A program made the translations under genes and the position numbers. The notes under the pieces were generated by a model. It worked only from the letters and a program-made list of their open reading frames with translations. It did not search any database and was not told where the DNA came from. Source: Desulfitobacterium hafniense DCB-2 (GTDB taxonomy: Bacteria > Bacillota > Desulfitobacteriia > Desulfitobacteriales > Desulfitobacteriaceae). From it: a DNA stretch of 64,000 nt. This document shows, in pieces, positions 51,730 through 60,498 of the stretch. Where the stretch lies: the NCBI RefSeq assembly GCF_000021925.1, contig NC_011830.1:706501-770500 (forward strand), read 5' to 3'. Position 1 is the stretch's first letter. Every line of letters starts with the position of its first letter.

Positions 51730-53817
51730 ATGCAGGCTCAGGCATTAAGTCTTCTAAGAAAAATGATTGGCAGGGATGCGGAGTTTCATCAAGGACAGTG
51801 GGAAGCTATCGAATCAGTTCTTCGGGGAAAAAAGACACTGCTTGTTCAGCGAACCGGATGGGGAAAGAGTGTTGTCTATTTTATTGGTGCCAAATTATTA
51901 AGGGAAAGAGGTTTGGGTCCAACTATAATCGTCAGTCCATTACTATCCTTAATGAGAAATCAAATCGAGAATGCAGTTAAGATCGGAATCTCCGCTGAAA
52001 CCATTAATAGCGATAATACGGATGAATGGACAGAGATTGAAGAGAAGCTGAAAAGAAAGGCGGTCGATATTCTTCTTTTATCTCCGGAAAGATTAGGCAA
52101 CAAGGATTTTACGGAACGTGTCCTTCCTTCAATAGAAGGAGGGATCGGCATGCTTGTTGTGGACGAGGCCCATTGTATTTCGGATTGGGGCCATGATTTC
52201 AGACCGGATTATCGAAGGATAGTTAGAATCATTAAACAATTGCCGCCCAATGTTCCTTTGATAGCAACAACTGCCACGGCCAACCAAAGAGTTGTTGATG
52301 ATATTAAAGCTCAGCTGGGGGATGAGTTAAATAGTATTAGGGGGCCATTGACCAGGGAATCTCTTCAGTTGCAGGTGATCAAATTAGCTGACCAGGCAGA
52401 AAGGTTAGCGTGGTTGCATGAAAATATAAACAAGATGGAAGGGTCGGGAATTATCTACTGTTTAACCGTTGCGGACTGCAATAAGGTTGCGAAATGGCTG
52501 CGCGGCAAGGGAATCAATGCTTTGGAATATCATGCCGACTTGTCAAAAGATGCTAAAGAAAAAAGAAAATTGAGAGAGGAACGGGAACGGAAATTACTGA
52601 ATAATGAAGTCAAGGCACTGGTCGCCACAGTAGCCTTGGGTATGGGCTTCGATAAACCCGATCTGGGTTTTGTTATTCACTACCAACGTCCTGGATCTAT
52701 CGTTCGGTATTATCAGGAAATCGGACGGGCGGGGAGAGCTTTGGATAAAGCTTATGCGATTTTGCTGAATGGTGCTGAAGATGATGAGATAGAAGAGTAC
52801 TTTATTCAATCTGCTTTTCCTACGCCAAAAGAAATGAATGCGGTTGTGAATGCTATAGAGAAGGCTTCATTAGGAATGACCAAAAACAAAATCCTCAAAG
52901 AATTAAATATGTCCTACGGAAGGGTAGAAAAGTGTTTGAAAACATTAGAAATCGAAGGAATAATTTATAAAGAAAAGAGCAGTTATTTTCGATCTCCGGT
53001 CAGCTGGCTGCCGGATTCAACGAAAAGCAGTGCAATCACTAAACTCCGAATAAATGAACTGGAAGATATGAGAAAGTTCGTCGATACGGAAGACTGCTAC
53101 ATGCGTTACATTTCCGCCAAGCTTGATGATCCTTATTTAAAAAACTGTGGTAAATGCCGTAACTGCCTGGATACTCAATTTTTCAGTGAAGTCGTCTCTC
53201 GGGATAATGTATTGGAGGCAATTCAGTTTTTAAAAGGAGAGTATCTGGATATTGAGCCCAGAAAGCAATGGCCTGCTGGAATTAAAGCTGAAGCAACTAA
53301 AAAAATACCTGAAGAAGAGCAAAACTTTACTGGAAAGGCACTATGTTCATATGGCGATGCAGGATGGGGAAGGGTAGTTGCCGAAGATAAATACCGCAAT
53401 GAGTATTTTAGTGATGAACTGGTTGATGCTTCTTTGGCCTTATTAAAAAACACATTGTTAAAAGAAGACTTGGGATGGGTAACATCAGTGCCATCGCTTC
53501 GCAGACCTTTACTCGTTAAAGATTTTGCCATGAGACTTGCTGAAAAAATAGGCTTACCCTACATTGATGCAATAAGAAAGACTGAAGACACACCATATCA
53601 AAAGAAAATGGAAAACAGCTATCAACAGTGCAGCAATGCCCTGCATGGTTTTTCAGTTATTGAGAGGGTCCCCGAGTCTCCTGTCCTTTTGGTGGATGAT
53701 ATCATCGACTCTGGTTGGACTTTAACGGTTTGTGGGATATTATTAAGGGGAGAGAGATCTGGACCGGTATATCCATTTGCCTTAGCAAAGGCGTCAGGGT
53801 TAGAAGGTGGGGAATAA
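51730..53817 (+). CDS. RecQ-like helicase fused to a phosphoribosyltransferase domain
   Basis: A 695-residue RecQ-type SF2 helicase. Walker A RTGWGKSVVYFI is near 41-52, DEAH is VVDEAHCISDWGHDF near 141-155, motif VI QEIGRAGRALD near 331-341, and the RecQ zinc cysteines (CYMRY...CGKCRNCL) near 455-482. The last ~220 residues end in a PRTase signature (VLLVDDIIDSGWT), as in ComF-like phosphoribosyltransferases. RecQ-PRTase proteins paired with a DprA-like gene recur in bacterial islands and are suspected defence genes. An upstream in-frame start exists, but AGGGGGGAA fits the ATG at 51730. The stop overlaps the next ATG by one base. Confidence 0.85.
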   Translation: MQAQALSLLRKMIGRDAEFHQGQWEAIESVLRGKKTLLVQRTGWGKSVVYFIGAKLLRERGLGPTIIVSPLLSLMRNQIENAVKIGISAETINSDNTDEWTEIEEKLKRKAVDILLLSPERLGNKDFTERVLPSIEGGIGMLVVDEAHCISDWGHDFRPDYRRIVRIIKQLPPNVPLIATTATANQRVVDDIKAQLGDELNSIRGPLTRESLQLQVIKLADQAERLAWLHENINKMEGSGIIYCLTVADCNKVAKWLRGKGINALEYHADLSKDAKEKRKLREERERKLLNNEVKALVATVALGMGFDKPDLGFVIHYQRPGSIVRYYQEIGRAGRALDKAYAILLNGAEDDEIEEYFIQSAFPTPKEMNAVVNAIEKASLGMTKNKILKELNMSYGRVEKCLKTLEIEGIIYKEKSSYFRSPVSWLPDSTKSSAITKLRINELEDMRKFVDTEDCYMRYISAKLDDPYLKNCGKCRNCLDTQFFSEVVSRDNVLEAIQFLKGEYLDIEPRKQWPAGIKAEATKKIPEEEQNFTGKALCSYGDAGWGRVVAEDKYRNEYFSDELVDASLALLKNTLLKEDLGWVTSVPSLRRPLLVKDFAMRLAEKIGLPYIDAIRKTEDTPYQKKMENSYQQCSNALHGFSVIERVPESPVLLVDDIIDSGWTLTVCGILLRGERSGPVYPFALAKASGLEGGE

Positions 53818-55058
53818 TGAATAATATGTTAAGTCAAGACAGTCTGGCTATGGTGTTATTATGTACGACGGTCGGCCTCAGTAAAGATAATACGGAGATA
53901 AGGCCGTTAACGATTAAGCAATGGAATCAGTTTCTAAGAAGAATGTTCAATGCTGAAATAAAGAATCCGGCAGCTTTATTTGAGGTGGGGAAAGAGGACC
54001 TGAAAAAGAGGTTAGGTCTGAGTGACGAGGAAAGCCAGAGGATCCAATTTCTTTTGAGCAGGGCAGGGCAGGCCGTCGTCGAGTTGGAGAACTTAAACAA
54101 TATGGGCATCTTTGTTACGACACGTGCCGAAAAAAGCTATCCGCAAAGACTCAAGAGTGTATTGAAGAAAGATTCTCCCCCGGTTTTGTTCTATTCCGGC
54201 GATATCGAATTAACTCAAATGGAAGGCATCGGTATTGTCGGATCAAGAAATATTGATCCTAAAGGACTGGAATTTACCAAAGAACTTGGGTCAAAGTCGG
54301 CCAAACAAGGATTAACGGTAATTTCCGGTGGTGCAAAAGGGGTCGATGAAGTGGCTCAGAATGAAGCGCTTAGACAAGGCGGGAAAGTCATCAGCATCCT
54401 TGCTGATAGTTTAGCGCAAAAGATCAAGCATAAAGAAGCAAGAGAAGCGATTATGGAACAAAGACTTTTGCTGCTTACTTCGTTTCATCCCCGGGCACCC
54501 TTTACCGTTTATAATGCCATGCAGCGCAATAAGTACATCTATGCATTATCTCATATCGCCGTGGTAGTTTCATCTGATTACAGCAAGGGTGGGACTTGGG
54601 CTGGTGCCACAGAGAATTTAAGAAATAAATGGGTCCCGCTGTTTGTGAGGAAAGATGATATTGTGCCGGAGGGCAATGAAAAATTGCTTAAAATGGGTGC
54701 AAACCCTTTGTCGGCAAAAGATCTTTTCTCGGAATCCTTTAATGCCAACAGGCTGTCTTCCCTTGCTGATCAATATTATGAACAGGGGTCGCTGTTTTCA
54801 GTTTCAAATTTACTTGAGAAAGAGACGGATTATCAGGTCTCCAATGATTCAGGTGAATCGGATCATGAGGAAAGAATCGACCTTTTTCCAGTCATTTGGC
54901 CGTATCTGGAGAGTGCATTGCAGAAAGCAAGAACCAAAGAAGAACTATGCACAATGTTGCATATCCATGGAAACCAAATGAAAATCTGGCTTGAACGGGC
55001 GCTTGCAGAGCAGAAAATCAAAAAAACACGAAAGCCAGCAGGGTATATCGTGCAATAG
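53817..55058 (+). CDS. DprA/Smf-like protein
   Basis: A 413-residue DprA-like Rossmann protein. Key blocks: FVTTRAEKSYPQRLK, PPVLFYSGDIEL, GIVGSRNIDPKG, LTVISGGAKGVDEVAQ, with a SRN-type loop. Classical DprA loads RecA on incoming DNA. Here it differs from housekeeping DprA in its partner, a RecQ-PRTase fusion whose stop overlaps its ATG (TAATG), and in its long C-terminal extension ending KKTRKPAGYIVQ, a likely winged helix. Paired defence function is inferred. A start at 53715 in the track frame would lie inside the RecQ gene and is rejected. Confidence 0.85.
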   Translation: MNNMLSQDSLAMVLLCTTVGLSKDNTEIRPLTIKQWNQFLRRMFNAEIKNPAALFEVGKEDLKKRLGLSDEESQRIQFLLSRAGQAVVELENLNNMGIFVTTRAEKSYPQRLKSVLKKDSPPVLFYSGDIELTQMEGIGIVGSRNIDPKGLEFTKELGSKSAKQGLTVISGGAKGVDEVAQNEALRQGGKVISILADSLAQKIKHKEAREAIMEQRLLLLTSFHPRAPFTVYNAMQRNKYIYALSHIAVVVSSDYSKGGTWAGATENLRNKWVPLFVRKDDIVPEGNEKLLKMGANPLSAKDLFSESFNANRLSSLADQYYEQGSLFSVSNLLEKETDYQVSNDSGESDHEERIDLFPVIWPYLESALQKARTKEELCTMLHIHGNQMKIWLERALAEQKIKKTRKPAGYIVQ

Positions 55059-55070
55059 ACTTCCGAAACC

Positions 55071-55247
55071 CTTAGTGAACGGAGACTGAAGCAACTGACT
55101 CATTTGCGGGACGAGAAGCTGATCGCTTTGGCAAAACTGCTGAAGGAATATAAGCGGCCGGGCTATCAGGAAAACATGATGGAGTGTATGCTTTTAACTC
55201 GCTGATGGTAGTTTGGGAAATCTCGGAGCTGCATGTCATATATAAGG
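55071..55247 (+). pseudogene. Gene-end remnants, one from a DUF3102 gene
   Basis: Two decayed pieces follow each other. 55071-55204 encodes a coding-like helical end (LKQLTHLRDEKLIALAKLL) of unknown origin, closing in a TGA. 55215-55247 encodes SELHVIYKE, matching PELHAIYKE in the DUF3102 protein at 39.3 kb, and then the same type of terminator with an identical loop follows. The larger reading frame over 55184-55453 is not real. Confidence 0.5.
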
Positions 55248-55289
55248 AAAGGCTTCCCGGGAGTATGCACTCTTCGGGAAGCCTTTTTT
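55248..55289 (+). terminator. AAAGGCTTCC-type terminator, copy 2
   Basis: AAAGGCTTCCCG (55248-55259) pairs with CGGGAAGCCTTT (55275-55286), then TTT. The loop is the same as in copy 1. It may stop transcription from both sides, including the minus-strand ferredoxin-like gene. Confidence 0.8.
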
Positions 55290-55291
55290 GC

Positions 55292-56041
55292 TCAGTTATG
55301 AATCTGATTCTCCAGAATCCGGCCGTTGGTTGTGATCGTGACGACCTGCCAGGGTATGATTTGGCCGCTGTTTTTGAGAGCGGTTTTCACCGCGCTTTCC
55401 AAACCACCGCAGCAGGGAACTTCCATCCGGACAAGGGTCAGGGATTTAAGTGAGTTTTGCTGCAGAATGGCCGTCAGTTTTTCGCTGTAGTCCACAGAAT
55501 CAAGTTTCGGACAGCCGATCAGGGTGACTCTGTTACGCATAAACTCGTTGTGGAAATTCCCATAGGCGTAAGCAGTACAGTCAGCAGCGATCAGGAGATG
55601 GGCATTATCGAAATAAGGGGCATTTGGGGGAACCAGCTTTATTTGCACCGGCCATTGTTTCAGCTGAGATTTATTCTCCTGCTGGGTTTCCGGTTTATAG
55701 GTGGATTCGGGACGGCTCAGCAGCTCGGCATGATTGCCTGGACAGCCGCAAGCCAGGGTATGCCCTTGGTGTTCATGATGTTCATTGTCGTCATGCTGGT
55801 GGTGGCTTTCCAGATGTTTTTTGACGGCTTCTTCATCAAATTCCACCGCTTCTCTTTCTTCAAAAGAGATCGCATCCTGCGGGCAGGCAGGAAGACAGTT
55901 GCCAAGCCCGTCGCAATAATCATCGCGAAGCAGGCTGGCTTTGCCATTTACCAGCACCAGCGCCCCTTCGTGACAGGCGGTAAGGCACAATCCGCAGCCG
56001 TCGCACGACTGCTCATCGATTTTAATAATTTTTCTGATCAT
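55292..56041 (-). CDS. 4Fe-4S ferredoxin-type protein
   Basis: A 249-residue iron-sulfur protein. The first cluster motif is complete (CDGCGLCLTAC), the second is CDGLGNCLPACP, which lacks one cysteine of a standard motif as in many relatives with this fold. A histidine-rich linker (HHQHDDNEHHEHQGH) follows near 80-95 and could bind metal. The C-terminal half (LLIAADCTAYAYGNFH; LIGCPKLD; VEVPCCGG-like) is a cytosolic domain of unknown substrate. GAGGAGG favours the ATG at 56041 over one 11 codons upstream. Probably an anaerobic redox protein. Confidence 0.85.
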   Translation of the reverse strand: MIRKIIKIDEQSCDGCGLCLTACHEGALVLVNGKASLLRDDYCDGLGNCLPACPQDAISFEEREAVEFDEEAVKKHLESHHQHDDNEHHEHQGHTLACGCPGNHAELLSRPESTYKPETQQENKSQLKQWPVQIKLVPPNAPYFDNAHLLIAADCTAYAYGNFHNEFMRNRVTLIGCPKLDSVDYSEKLTAILQQNSLKSLTLVRMEVPCCGGLESAVKTALKNSGQIIPWQVVTITTNGRILENQIHN

Positions 56042-56274
56042 TGTTGGCTCCTCCTCGGGGATTTTTACTTTCATTCTAACATGATGCAGGAAGGGGCGAT
56101 GTGCGTAAAATCACGTTGTCACAGTTCATACATCCCTTGCCGATGGCAATGGACTAACGCGTTATTGCCAAAGGGATATCTATGGTGTAAAATGCCACTA
56201 GAACATTTGTTTGATTTCGGGGGAATGATTCGTATCAGCATGTACTATCTATATTAGGGGAGGGAGGAATCAAT

Positions 56275-56892
56275 ATGGGGTTGCTTCGGGAAATATTTGG
56301 TCCAAGTCAGCATGAGGTTTGGGAAGCATTATGTCAGGAAATTGGTGCGGACTTTATTGACGGAGGCTTTTTTAAAGGAACGAAAGTTGTTGCTGAAATC
56401 AAAGAATGGGTCATTACTTTAGATACCTATACCGTGTCGACCGGGAAAACATCCACAACCTATACCCGAATGAGGGCGCCCTACCTAAACAAAGATGGGT
56501 TTAAATTCAGGATATATCGCAAGGGGATTTTCAGTAATATCGGGAAGCTTCTCGGATTACAGGATATAGAGGTGGGGTACCCGGAGTTTGATGATCAGTT
56601 CATCATTAAGGGAAACGATAGCGATAAGTTAGTGAGTCTATTCTCAAACTCAAGAATACGCAAGCTTATCGAAATACAGCCGGATATCTCCTTGGAAGTC
56701 AAAGATGATGAGGGGTGGTTTGGCAGCGAATTCCCGGAGGGCGTTGATGAACTGTACTTTCAAGTTCCCGGAATAATTAAAGATATGGATAGACTGAAGA
56801 CGCTCTATTTTCTTTTTGCCGAAGTGTTGAATCAGTTATGCCTTATCGATTCGGCTTATGAAGATAGTCCGGATGTAACGGCTCAGCTATAG
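56275..56892 (+). CDS. DUF3137-like protein
   Basis: A 205-residue soluble protein. Its pattern (VWEALCQEIGADFIDG; a middle FKFRIYRKG; late LYFQVPGIIKDMDRLK) resembles DUF3137, though by eye only. GGGGAGGGAGGAA upstream is a strong ribosome site. Not a defence gene by any visible sign. Confidence 0.6.
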   Translation: MGLLREIFGPSQHEVWEALCQEIGADFIDGGFFKGTKVVAEIKEWVITLDTYTVSTGKTSTTYTRMRAPYLNKDGFKFRIYRKGIFSNIGKLLGLQDIEVGYPEFDDQFIIKGNDSDKLVSLFSNSRIRKLIEIQPDISLEVKDDEGWFGSEFPEGVDELYFQVPGIIKDMDRLKTLYFLFAEVLNQLCLIDSAYEDSPDVTAQL

Positions 56893-56940
56893 TTGGCAAC
56901 ACCATGCCTAAGGCGAACTTGATAGCGGAGGTGTGCTGAT

Positions 56941-57522
56941 ATGCGCTTATGGACGATTCAAGATAAAGCGGCATATGACGACCTTTGTGAAAAGGGCGTT
57001 CTGCATTGCGATGCCGCATTAGCCGGGTGGTTGAAAGACGACTTGTTCAGGAAATCCTACGACTGGCTTGTTGGGGAAATGAAAGGGCGTGTCGGAGAGC
57101 CGCCCCAAGGCGTTGAGTATCCGGTATGGGCCTGGTATCTCCTGCTTGGCAAAAATGTAAAACCCGATTTGCGGAGAGTTGAGTTCAGAAATTATGTCGG
57201 CGAACACTATGTCATCGAAGCCGAAATACCCGACGAAAAGATCTTGCTGAGTGATGAGGAATACTGGCACTTGGTGCTGAACGACAGCTATTTTTCTGAT
57301 GCGCCGGAAGATGATGATGAAGCTGAGGAACTTGCGGACAAATGGTTTGCTGGCCTGCCGGCACAAGAGCAGGAGCAAGTTAAACGAGAATCTTGGAAGA
57401 AGGTATTCGATAAAGCCTGCTGCCCGTGGACTTTTGTACAAGCGACTTTTTGGGAACTACGAAAAGAGCAAATTGTAAGCGTGAGAAAGTTTTATGGCAA
57501 GGCAAAACCAATTGAACTTTAA
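56941..57522 (+). CDS. DUF3841 protein
   Basis: A 193-residue protein matching DUF3841: MRLWTIQDKAAYDDLCEKG at the start, then WAWYLLLGKN and ILLSDEEYWHLVLN. The family is found in Firmicutes and its function is unknown. ATG with GCGGAGGTG upstream. Its stop runs into terminator copy 3. Confidence 0.78.
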   Translation: MRLWTIQDKAAYDDLCEKGVLHCDAALAGWLKDDLFRKSYDWLVGEMKGRVGEPPQGVEYPVWAWYLLLGKNVKPDLRRVEFRNYVGEHYVIEAEIPDEKILLSDEEYWHLVLNDSYFSDAPEDDDEAEELADKWFAGLPAQEQEQVKRESWKKVFDKACCPWTFVQATFWELRKEQIVSVRKFYGKAKPIEL

Positions 57523-57560
57523 AGGCTTCCCCAAGAGTTATTTCTCTCGGGGAAGCCTTT
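57521..57560. terminator. AAAGGCTTCC-type terminator, copy 3
   Basis: AAAGGCTTCCCC (57521-57532) pairs with GGGGAAGCCTTT (57549-57560), with AAGAG/CTCTC inside. It lies between convergent genes and can serve both. Confidence 0.75.
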
Positions 57561-57600
57561 GCTTCATTGAAGGTCGGCATAGTGAGAATTTAAATAGTTT

Positions 57601-57945
57601 TCACACCACGGCCCACAATGTTTCTCCTTCTTTAAGAACATTTTCAACAAAAGGTACGTGCATTGTTGACAGCTGGTTAAAATATTCCCCTTCATAAATA
57701 TTGAGCGAAATATTTATGTCATAACCCACATCGTCAAGTAAAAGAAAATCATAAAGTTTATCTCTGTCTACTTTATTGCGATTGCGGACCAGAATCATAA
57801 TATCAATATCGGATTCAGGCAAAGAATCCCCTCGGGCTTTGGAACCGTATAGAATGACAGAAATTAAATTATCTCCACAAACATCGCGTATATGTTGAAT
57901 TGTTTTGTCTAAGGCCGTTTGTTCTGTTTTAGTTAGGGATGCCAT
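57601..57945 (-). CDS. MNT-domain nucleotidyltransferase
   Basis: A 114-residue minimal nucleotidyltransferase with the catalytic motif VILYGSKARGDSLPESDIDI (GS plus DxD) near 37-56 and a later acidic VGYDINISL. Such MNT proteins are usually antitoxins paired with a HEPN toxin and act by AMPylation. No HEPN gene is adjacent, so this one is orphan or acts with a distant partner. It converges with the DUF3841 gene. Confidence 0.82.
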   Translation of the reverse strand: MASLTKTEQTALDKTIQHIRDVCGDNLISVILYGSKARGDSLPESDIDIMILVRNRNKVDRDKLYDFLLLDDVGYDINISLNIYEGEYFNQLSTMHVPFVENVLKEGETLWAVV

Positions 57946-58156
57946 AGAATCACTCCCGACTCAGAGTTAAATCTATCTGAATTATATCATGCAATATCAC
58001 TTAGCTCAATTCCTTACTAAACCCCATATTCCTCATTCCCTTCCTCAAGCAGGAATTGACAAAAATCAGGAGAATATTATCGAAAACGGAAAGATACCTA
58101 AAAGAGACGGATAAAGCAAGTCTGTCTTTTAACGGTGATCGAAAATCAGGAAAGGA

Positions 58157-58848
58157 TCTTTCATATTAAAGAGCTGAATGAACAGGCCCAGGAGATGGGT
58201 TGCTATCGATGAAGCCCAGGATATGGATGCTCATGAGTACGCCTTAATCCAGGCCTTGATGGAGCACAACGAGGAGATGCGGGTCATTGCCGTGGGGGAT
58301 GACGAGCAGAATATCTATGAATTCAGAGGGGCCAGTTCGGAATATATGGTGAATCTGATCCTGGAGAAGCAGGCAACCCTGTACGAGCTGGTGGAAAACT
58401 ACCGTAGTAAAAGCAATCTTGTACAGTTCAGCAATCAATTCGCCGCCAGGATTCCTCTCCGTTTGAAGGATACGCCGATTATCCCCAAGCAAACGGATCT
58501 GGGGAAAATCAAGCTGGTACGCTATCATAGCAATCAATCATCTTTTTACCCCGCTGGTGAAGGACATGCTCAGGGAAGGGCCGGCGGGCACCACCTGTGT
58601 CTTGACCAAAAAGAATGACGAAGCCTTGCGGATCACCGGACTGCTGGTGAAGAACGGTCTCCAGGCGAAGCTTATTCAATCAATGACGGGTTTAACCTGT
58701 ATAATCTGCTTTTTTCTGAGCTCCCTTGGTTTGGCCGAGGGGGGTATTCACCATCAGCCCTGAGACCTGGACCGCGGCCAAGGGCAAGCTCAAAGAAAAA
58801 TTTGCCCGCAGTAGTTTAGATTATTTTGCGACAGAAATCCCAATTTGA
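58157..58848 (+). pseudogene. Decayed UvrD-like helicase
   Basis: Pieces of a UvrD/Rep-type helicase in different frames. In order: WVAIDEAQDMDAHEYALIQA (motif II), IAVGDDEQNIYEFRGASSE (III), LVENYRSKSNLVQF (IV), then a frame change near 58545 to VLTKKNDEALRITGLLV, another near 58682 to NDGFNLYNLL, then FTISPETWTAAKGK. No ATPase Walker A part is left, and several frame changes are needed, so it is not functional. The upstream edge is unclear. Confidence 0.8.
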
Positions 58849-59042
58849 CCCGTTACATTGCCGGCTCATTAAGTGCTCAACCCGGCAGTCATGGGTATCA
58901 AGCCTCCTAAAGGCCTTGGCACACTATTTGCAAATAGAATTAGGGCAAAGGTCTGCTCGTTATTTTCACATAGTTGCAGAAACACCTGAACTCTGAGCGG
59001 AGACCGTTTGATACGAAAAACAAAGCTGACGGGAGGAAGAAG

Positions 59043-59324
59043 ATGAAAGAATGTAATGGATGCACTGGCTGCAACGAGGTCAATATGCCGAGAGAAATGG
59101 AAGAACTGGATGAAGTGCCTTCCAATCGCTTCCCGGAGTATACCATGCTCTGTGAGAGCTGTCGCCATGAATTCAAGCTTGAAGCCTCTGAAGAGGACAT
59201 AGAAAAGGCTGTCTGCCCCGCTTGTCAAAGTGCCAAGGTGCAGAATCTCTATATTTCTTTTCCCGAGGATGGCCCTGGATTCAGGAAAAAAGTGAGTGGG
59301 TTCTCTTTTGGCGGCTGCAACTAG
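59043..59324 (+). CDS. Small zinc-ribbon protein
   Basis: A 93-residue protein with an N-terminal CNGCTGC and a later FmdB-like zinc ribbon (CESCRHEFKLE near 40, CPACQSAKV near 60). Likely a small metal-binding protein. The ATG at 59043 has GGGAGGAAG upstream; the track's longer frame has no ribosome site. Confidence 0.7.
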   Translation: MKECNGCTGCNEVNMPREMEELDEVPSNRFPEYTMLCESCRHEFKLEASEEDIEKAVCPACQSAKVQNLYISFPEDGPGFRKKVSGFSFGGCN

Positions 59325-59410
59325 AACGCTGCACTTACTCCATCTGAACCATACAACAGTTCCCTGCCTATAAAGAAAACCCGGTTCGCCGAGCTTTACA
59401 TTTTACGCAT

Positions 59411-59457
59411 CACAAAGGCTTCCCAGGAGGTTGCACTCTTAGGGAAGCTTTTTTGTG
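59411..59457 (+). terminator. AAAGGCTTCC-type terminator, copy 4
   Basis: CACAAAGGCTTCCC (59411-59424) pairs with GGGAAGCTTTTTTGTG (59442-59457). It lies between the zinc-ribbon gene and the end of the LysR gene. Confidence 0.8.
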
Positions 59458-59496
59458 TTCAATTCTTTTTTGTCTGCGGCTCTGCATCTGTACAGC

Positions 59497-60372
59497 TCAA
59501 TCCGAGATATTCTCGCGGATTTTAGCCAGAATCTCCTTCTCCAGAGCAGACAGCTTTTTGCTCTGCCGCTTATAAACGAAAAACTCCCAAGCCAGATTCA
59601 AGTCCGTAAGGGGCAGGCCCAGCATGTCATCGGGAAGGACACTGAGCTTGCCGGCATAAAAGGAGATATAGCCCCGGCGCAGCAGATCCCAGGTCAGGCC
59701 CCATTCGGTATCCCCCACAACCGAATGCGCATCCAGGCCCCATTCCCGCAGCCGGTTCATCAGCCGTGACTGGGACCGGTTGTCCGAGTTTAGGGTAATG
59801 AGCCGTTGCCCCTTTAAATCCGCCATGGTCAGTTCCCTCTTTTGGGCAAGGGGATGGCTGCGCTGCAGAATGACCCCGATGGGGCTTTCGTAGTGAAAAA
59901 TCTGCACAAAATTTCCCGAAGTCAGAGGGGATGTGGTCATAACCAGATCGCAGCCATAATTCTGAAAGGAGCGGCTGCGTTCATTATCCGGATAGCTTTG
60001 CAAACGGAATTGCAGCCTGGGATGGGCATCCATTAAATCAGGAAGAAAATGGGCAGGCAGCATCTGCAGCATTCCCATAAAAAAGCCGATTTTATATTCT
60101 TTCCTGCCCTCTCGATTCAGGTTGCCAAGCCGGGTGACAATCGAGTCATGGTGATGCAAAAACTCAAAGGCCTGCTGTTCCAGCTCCCCCCCACAATCCG
60201 TCAGTTCAACTCCCTGAGGAGTACGTATAAAAAGCCGGGCATTCAGCTCATTTTCTAAATTGGCGATAATCCGGCTGACTGCCTGCTGGCTGATAAACAG
60301 CCGCTCCGCCGCTTTCGTTATGCTTTTCGTCTCACATACTTTCAGGAAAACCTGCAGCTGCTTGTATTCCAT
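59497..60372 (-). CDS. LysR-type regulator
   Basis: A 291-residue LysR regulator. The N-terminal winged helix (SITKAAERLFISQQAVSRII) is followed by the effector-binding domain with blocks FHYESPIGVILQRSHPLA and RLITLNSDNRSQ. GGGAGGGTGAC supports the ATG at 60372. It is divergent from the flavoprotein gene and probably activates it upon binding a metabolite. This LysR plus exported flavoprotein layout is typical of Desulfitobacterium-like genomes. Confidence 0.9.
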   Translation of the reverse strand: MEYKQLQVFLKVCETKSITKAAERLFISQQAVSRIIANLENELNARLFIRTPQGVELTDCGGELEQQAFEFLHHHDSIVTRLGNLNREGRKEYKIGFFMGMLQMLPAHFLPDLMDAHPRLQFRLQSYPDNERSRSFQNYGCDLVMTTSPLTSGNFVQIFHYESPIGVILQRSHPLAQKRELTMADLKGQRLITLNSDNRSQSRLMNRLREWGLDAHSVVGDTEWGLTWDLLRRGYISFYAGKLSVLPDDMLGLPLTDLNLAWEFFVYKRQSKKLSALEKEILAKIRENISD

Positions 60373-60427
60373 GTCACCCTCCCTTAAGGGCACAACAATG
60401 GGTTGTTCCCCTGTGCAAAAAGTTTGT

Positions 60428-60457
60428 TTGTGATTTCACTTACTAATTTAGTATACT
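60428..60457 (+). promoter_or_regulatory. Presumed promoter of the flavoprotein gene
   Basis: TTGTGA (60428-60433) and TATACT (60452-60457) are 18 bases apart in the 126-base region between the divergent genes, where the LysR protein should bind. Confidence 0.45.
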
Positions 60458-60498
60458 ATGGGCAAAATCCAAGTTCAATAAAAGAAAGAGGGAGAGCT

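Noticed and set aside
55457..56257. 266-codon plus-strand frame
   Set aside because: It is the shadow of the ferredoxin-type gene on the minus strand, whose cysteine motifs are clear.
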